A stretch of 64,000 bases of DNA from Gordonia prachuapensis. Lineage in GTDB: Bacteria; Actinomycetota; Actinomycetes; Mycobacteriales; Mycobacteriaceae. Below the pieces are notes generated by a model. That model made no database searches and had not been told where the DNA came from. It saw only the letters and a program-made list of their open reading frames with translations. The stretch lies in contig NZ_JAZDUE010000003.1 in NCBI RefSeq assembly GCF_036350515.1, positions 186,001 through 250,000 on the forward strand, given 5' to 3'. Of the stretch, positions 60,962-64,000 are shown piece by piece. The translations under genes and the position numbers were made by a program. How positions within the stretch are numbered: the first letter of the stretch is position 1; each line of letters begins with the position of its first letter.

Positions 60962-62385
60962 GTGCTCACCTGCACCGGCGGGCCGACCAGCACCTCACTG
61001 TCGTCACCGGCCGCATACGCAGTGATCCATCGTTCGATCGAATCGATGTAGCGATCGAATGATGTTCGTGCCGTGGCATTGTCCGGTATGTGGCCGTCGA
61101 GCACGAGGTGGTCGGCGTAGCGCGTGAGCCATGTGTTGGCGTTCTTCGTCTCGCCCACCGCCTGGAAGCACGTAAGCTTCTGCAGCGCCGGGTCATCGTT
61201 GCCGGGGATGCGGCGGAAGTCGATGTAGGACACCATCTGTGGCGAACCCGGCGTCGGCACATAGCTGCCGTCGCCGGCCAGCAACGCAAGCACCACATGG
61301 ACCGGCAGACCCGCCAAGTCGCGCGCGCGGGCGACCGCTGCAGTCGCGGTGGCGACGAGTCCGCCGAAGGCGACCCCCGACGGTATCGCGAAGGCGACCG
61401 GGGCGAAGTTGCACAGCCACCCCTGGGTGTCGAGGGTGTCGGCACTGCGGGTGGACAGCACGGTTGCCGTGAAGAACCGCTCGACGCCGAGCAGTTCGCG
61501 TTGCGCCGCGGCGAGTGCGGCATAGAGGACGCCGGCCATCGACGCGCCGTCGACCGCCCTTCGCGCGTCGATCGCGGCGAGGTGATCGGCGTCGGCCAGC
61601 ACGCGTTGCACCGGCAGGGCCGGGGCGAGTTCACCATCGGCGAGCCCGAGGTCGAACGGGAAGCCGGGCACGCGACGGTCATGATCGGACAGGATCTCCC
61701 GCCAGATCCCGACCCGCGGGTCGCCGGGATCGACCGACCGGGCCACCTGTGCCTCGGCGCGGATCAGGTCGCCGAACCCGCCGGCGGTCGGCGCAGCGGG
61801 TTCGCCCCCGTCACGGATCGAGCGGTAGAGCCGTGCGATCTCGGCGACGCCCATGAACTGCGAGTATCCGTCGGTATGGGAATGATCGCAGGCAGTGTAG
61901 AAGGTGAATCGGTTGCCGTCGTCCACAGCGCCGAAGATGATTCCGGGCATCACGTCGAAGTGGGCCTCCGAGACCACCCGGTCGATCACATGGGCCAGGA
62001 CGTCATCGGCCGCGACGGCGTCGCCGATCTCGACCGTGACGTAACGGGTCGCTTCGGCCGGCGCAACTGCCCGGAAGGGGCCGTGCTCGTCGGCCGGGTA
62101 CATCGCGCGCAGTTCCTCGTGGCGCCGGGTGAACAGCGTCAGGGCCGCCGCCATCGCGTCGCGGTCGAGCGGTTCATCGAAAACGGTGACGCTCGTCGCC
62201 GTTCCGGTGTGCGGGGCACCACGCTCGCGCTTCTCCAGGCACGCACGTACGTGGTCCTGCTGCAGGAAGCTGAGACCCTCGGTTGTGCGCACCGCCTCGG
62301 ACGCAGCACGGTCGGGCTCGGCGAGGCGCCACTCGACGGTGCTACCGCCCACGAGCGGCGCGCGCAGGATCGGGACGCGGCTCAT
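60958..62385 (-). CDS. PapA-type condensation-domain acyltransferase (copy C)
   Basis: A 475-residue condensation-fold protein with HSHTDG (168-173), a standard HxxxDG motif. The N-terminal GGSTVEWRLAEPD and the segment VPGFPFDLGLADGE followed by a MVSYIDFRRIPG strand pair it with copy B. It starts 5 bases after copy D and ends overlapping copy B, so D-C-B are one transcript. It probably transfers an acyl chain to a sugar or lipid hydroxyl; the donor and acceptor are not encoded here. Confidence 0.85.
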   Translation of the reverse strand: MSRVPILRAPLVGGSTVEWRLAEPDRAASEAVRTTEGLSFLQQDHVRACLEKRERGAPHTGTATSVTVFDEPLDRDAMAAALTLFTRRHEELRAMYPADEHGPFRAVAPAEATRYVTVEIGDAVAADDVLAHVIDRVVSEAHFDVMPGIIFGAVDDGNRFTFYTACDHSHTDGYSQFMGVAEIARLYRSIRDGGEPAAPTAGGFGDLIRAEAQVARSVDPGDPRVGIWREILSDHDRRVPGFPFDLGLADGELAPALPVQRVLADADHLAAIDARRAVDGASMAGVLYAALAAAQRELLGVERFFTATVLSTRSADTLDTQGWLCNFAPVAFAIPSGVAFGGLVATATAAVARARDLAGLPVHVVLALLAGDGSYVPTPGSPQMVSYIDFRRIPGNDDPALQKLTCFQAVGETKNANTWLTRYADHLVLDGHIPDNATARTSFDRYIDSIERWITAYAAGDDSEVLVGPPVQVST

Positions 62386-62390
62386 CGGGC

Positions 62391-63857
62391 CTATGACGGG
62401 CTCGACGCGTCGGCGGTGACCTGGGCGTAAGCGAGGTCACCGTCGGCGATGACGACCTTCAGGATCTGCTGGAACGTGGAGATGAAGCGGTGCACACCCT
62501 CCGCCTCGGCTCCGGTGGGGAACCGGGCCGAGATGTTGGTACCGCCCGGCACCCGATTGATCCAGAAGTAGACCTCGTCGGCGGCGCGGGTCGCGCTGCG
62601 CAATACCCGGGCCTGCCGTCGATCCCAGTCGTCGGCGCCCTCGGCGTGACGCAGGTCGATGTAGGACACGACGAATCCCGGTGGCGTGGTGTCCCCGCCG
62701 ATCAGGTCGGCGACCGGCGTGAACGGGGCGGCACCTACCTTGCGGTAGTCGGCGGCACTCGAGGCGATCGGCCCGATCGCCTCCCGGAACGTGGTCGCGT
62801 CCTGCGGTCGCAGGTGCACTGGGATCAGACCGACGAACCAGCCGGCGGCCTCGCCCCACTTCACCTCGCTGCGGGTGTGGATGGGATTGAGGAAGCGGAG
62901 ATCGCCGTTGCCCGACAGCCGGGACGCCGTCATCGACAGCGCGGTGTAGATCCCGGCCTGCATGTTCGCGCCGGCATCCTTGCACAACGCGTGGAAGGCC
63001 TTGGTCTCCGCAGCATCGAGCAACCACGACGACAGGGTCGCCTGGTAGCCGTGATCGGGTGTCCGTTCGGCGACGATCGCGGGTGCCGCCGAGCCCGTTG
63101 CTGCGATCTGGGCCGGGAAGGCCGGCATCGGCGTCGGCTGCGGCGAGTCGGGGTCGGCAGCGGCGAAGAACTGACTCCACAGCGCGACCGCGGCGTCCGT
63201 ATGGCGGATCTGATCGCCGATTTCGCGTTCCGCGTCGGAGAAGTCGACGTAGCTCCCGAACTCCGGCAGATTGTCGTGCTCGCCCCGAAGCGCAGCTTCG
63301 TAGATGGCGGTGAGTTCCTTGATCGCGAACACCTGCGTGTAGGCGTCCATGACCGTGTGGTCGGCGGCGAACACCAGGAGGAAGGCATCCGCGCGGTCCT
63401 CGAGATCGACGGTCACCGCGATGCAGTGGGGCCACGCGAGTGGGCTCACGGTCGTGTTGAAGTACTCGTTGATCTGCTCGAACACCTCGGTGCTGGCCAG
63501 ATTCTCACCCATCGGCCGGGATGTCACCGAGATGGCGTCGGCGGGAACCGTGGTCCGGCGCAGCCGGTTGTCGTCGTCGGCGATCACCGAGCTGCGGAAC
63601 GCTTCGTGGCGTGCATACCAGCGCCTCATCGTGCCCGCGAGGGCGTCGTCGTCGAGGGGCAACTCGATCAGGAACGCGGTACCGATCCACTGGCTGTACC
63701 AGGCGTCCCCCTCGGCGGCGGCGCGGGTGGCGTGCTCGACGTGCATGTAGGACAGGCGGCGTGGGTCGTCGGTCCACGCCGCAGGGTCAGCCTCGGGTAC
63801 CCAGGCGGTCAGTGACCCTGCGGGCAACGGATAATCGGCAAGCTCGGTGTACTCCAT
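62391..63857 (-). CDS. PapA-type condensation-domain protein, HxxxDA variant (copy D)
   Basis: A 488-residue condensation-fold protein with HTVMDA (167-172), Ala replacing the motif Gly. GSYVDFSDAEREIGDQ and DEVYFWINRVPGGTNISARFP match copy A closely. It is the first gene of the D-C-B run, with GGAG upstream of the ATG at 63857 and 143 bases of apparently non-coding DNA to the window edge. The first promoter of the cluster may lie there or further right. Confidence 0.84.
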   Translation of the reverse strand: MEYTELADYPLPAGSLTAWVPEADPAAWTDDPRRLSYMHVEHATRAAAEGDAWYSQWIGTAFLIELPLDDDALAGTMRRWYARHEAFRSSVIADDDNRLRRTTVPADAISVTSRPMGENLASTEVFEQINEYFNTTVSPLAWPHCIAVTVDLEDRADAFLLVFAADHTVMDAYTQVFAIKELTAIYEAALRGEHDNLPEFGSYVDFSDAEREIGDQIRHTDAAVALWSQFFAAADPDSPQPTPMPAFPAQIAATGSAAPAIVAERTPDHGYQATLSSWLLDAAETKAFHALCKDAGANMQAGIYTALSMTASRLSGNGDLRFLNPIHTRSEVKWGEAAGWFVGLIPVHLRPQDATTFREAIGPIASSAADYRKVGAAPFTPVADLIGGDTTPPGFVVSYIDLRHAEGADDWDRRQARVLRSATRAADEVYFWINRVPGGTNISARFPTGAEAEGVHRFISTFQQILKVVIADGDLAYAQVTADASSPS

Positions 63858-64000
63858 GAGAACTCCTTCCGGAGCGTTGTCACGGTCGGGTCGGCGTCGT
63901 CACAAGCCGTGTGCGGTTGGTCTTCTGGTCGGATGTCTGAAGATGGACAGCAGGATCGGTCAGTTCAGTGCTGCGTCGATGAAGGGCCAGCTGCGATGGA
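63858..64000. other. Right-edge region upstream of copy D
   Basis: Apart from the copy D ribosome site, no clear signal is seen. On the minus strand two short frames end inside it, at 63960 and 63965, either of which could be the last codons of a gene lying to the right; too little is visible to say. Confidence 0.3.

Noticed and set aside
63960..64000. C-terminal codons of another gene at the right edge
   Set aside because: Two minus-strand frames end here, but 35-40 bases are too few to support a gene call.

Overview
The window is GC-rich, densely coded DNA from a mycolic-acid-type actinomycete (order Mycobacteriales). The best guess is Gordonia or a close relative; this rests on recalled gene order and gene content, not on a search. 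From 1 to 25.35 kb the genes follow, from memory, the Mycobacterium tuberculosis order sdhA-sdhD-sdhC / cdd-deoA-add / an Rv3311-type acidic protein / upp / pmmB / deoD / M20 amidohydrolase / Rv3304-type / lpdA / glpD / nei-lhr. The backbone returns at 54.66-59.53 kb with accA3, sufE and sseA.

Backbone, left part: a truncated sdhA, then sdhD and sdhC on the minus strand, facing a nucleoside salvage operon (cdd-deoA-add). A possible iron-responsive box lies between them. Next come an acidic protein, an NlpC/P60 cell-wall hydrolase paired with a small type-VII-secretion-like protein, upp, an ABC ATPase, a phosphohexomutase, purine nucleoside phosphorylase, an enoyl-CoA hydratase, an amidohydrolase, a gamma-glutamylcyclotransferase-like protein, a DUF732-like lipoprotein, lpdA, divergent glpK/glpD, a flavin split-barrel protein, and the DNA-repair pair nei/lhr.

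Accessory block (about 25.5-54.6 kb): an acyl-CoA dehydrogenase; a molybdenum hydroxylase (2Fe-2S plus Moco protein with a separate FAD subunit) next to an 8-oxoguanine/guanine-type deaminase and an MFS exporter; a secreted protein; prpR divergent from a prpD-prpB-prpC-pyc operon (propionate to pyruvate to oxaloacetate); a 600-bp array of long inverted repeats; a small P-loop kinase; a two-component flavin aromatic hydroxylase with a divergent AraC regulator; an SDR/MarR pair; and a urate-catabolism set (uraH, uraD, an NCS2 permease fused to a second UraD-like domain, PucR and a MocA-like protein), followed by a 33-bp tandem repeat array.

Right part: accA3 is followed by four PapA-type condensation-domain acyltransferases arranged around sseA-sufE in one tightly packed minus-strand run. 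The four fall into two paralogous pairs. Each pair has one member with the standard HxxxDG motif and one with HxxxDA. No polyketide synthase or peptide synthetase is inside the window, so their acyl donors and acceptors are unknown. This array and the permease-UraD fusion are the two most unusual things here. No tRNA, rRNA, CRISPR array, transposase or phage gene was seen.
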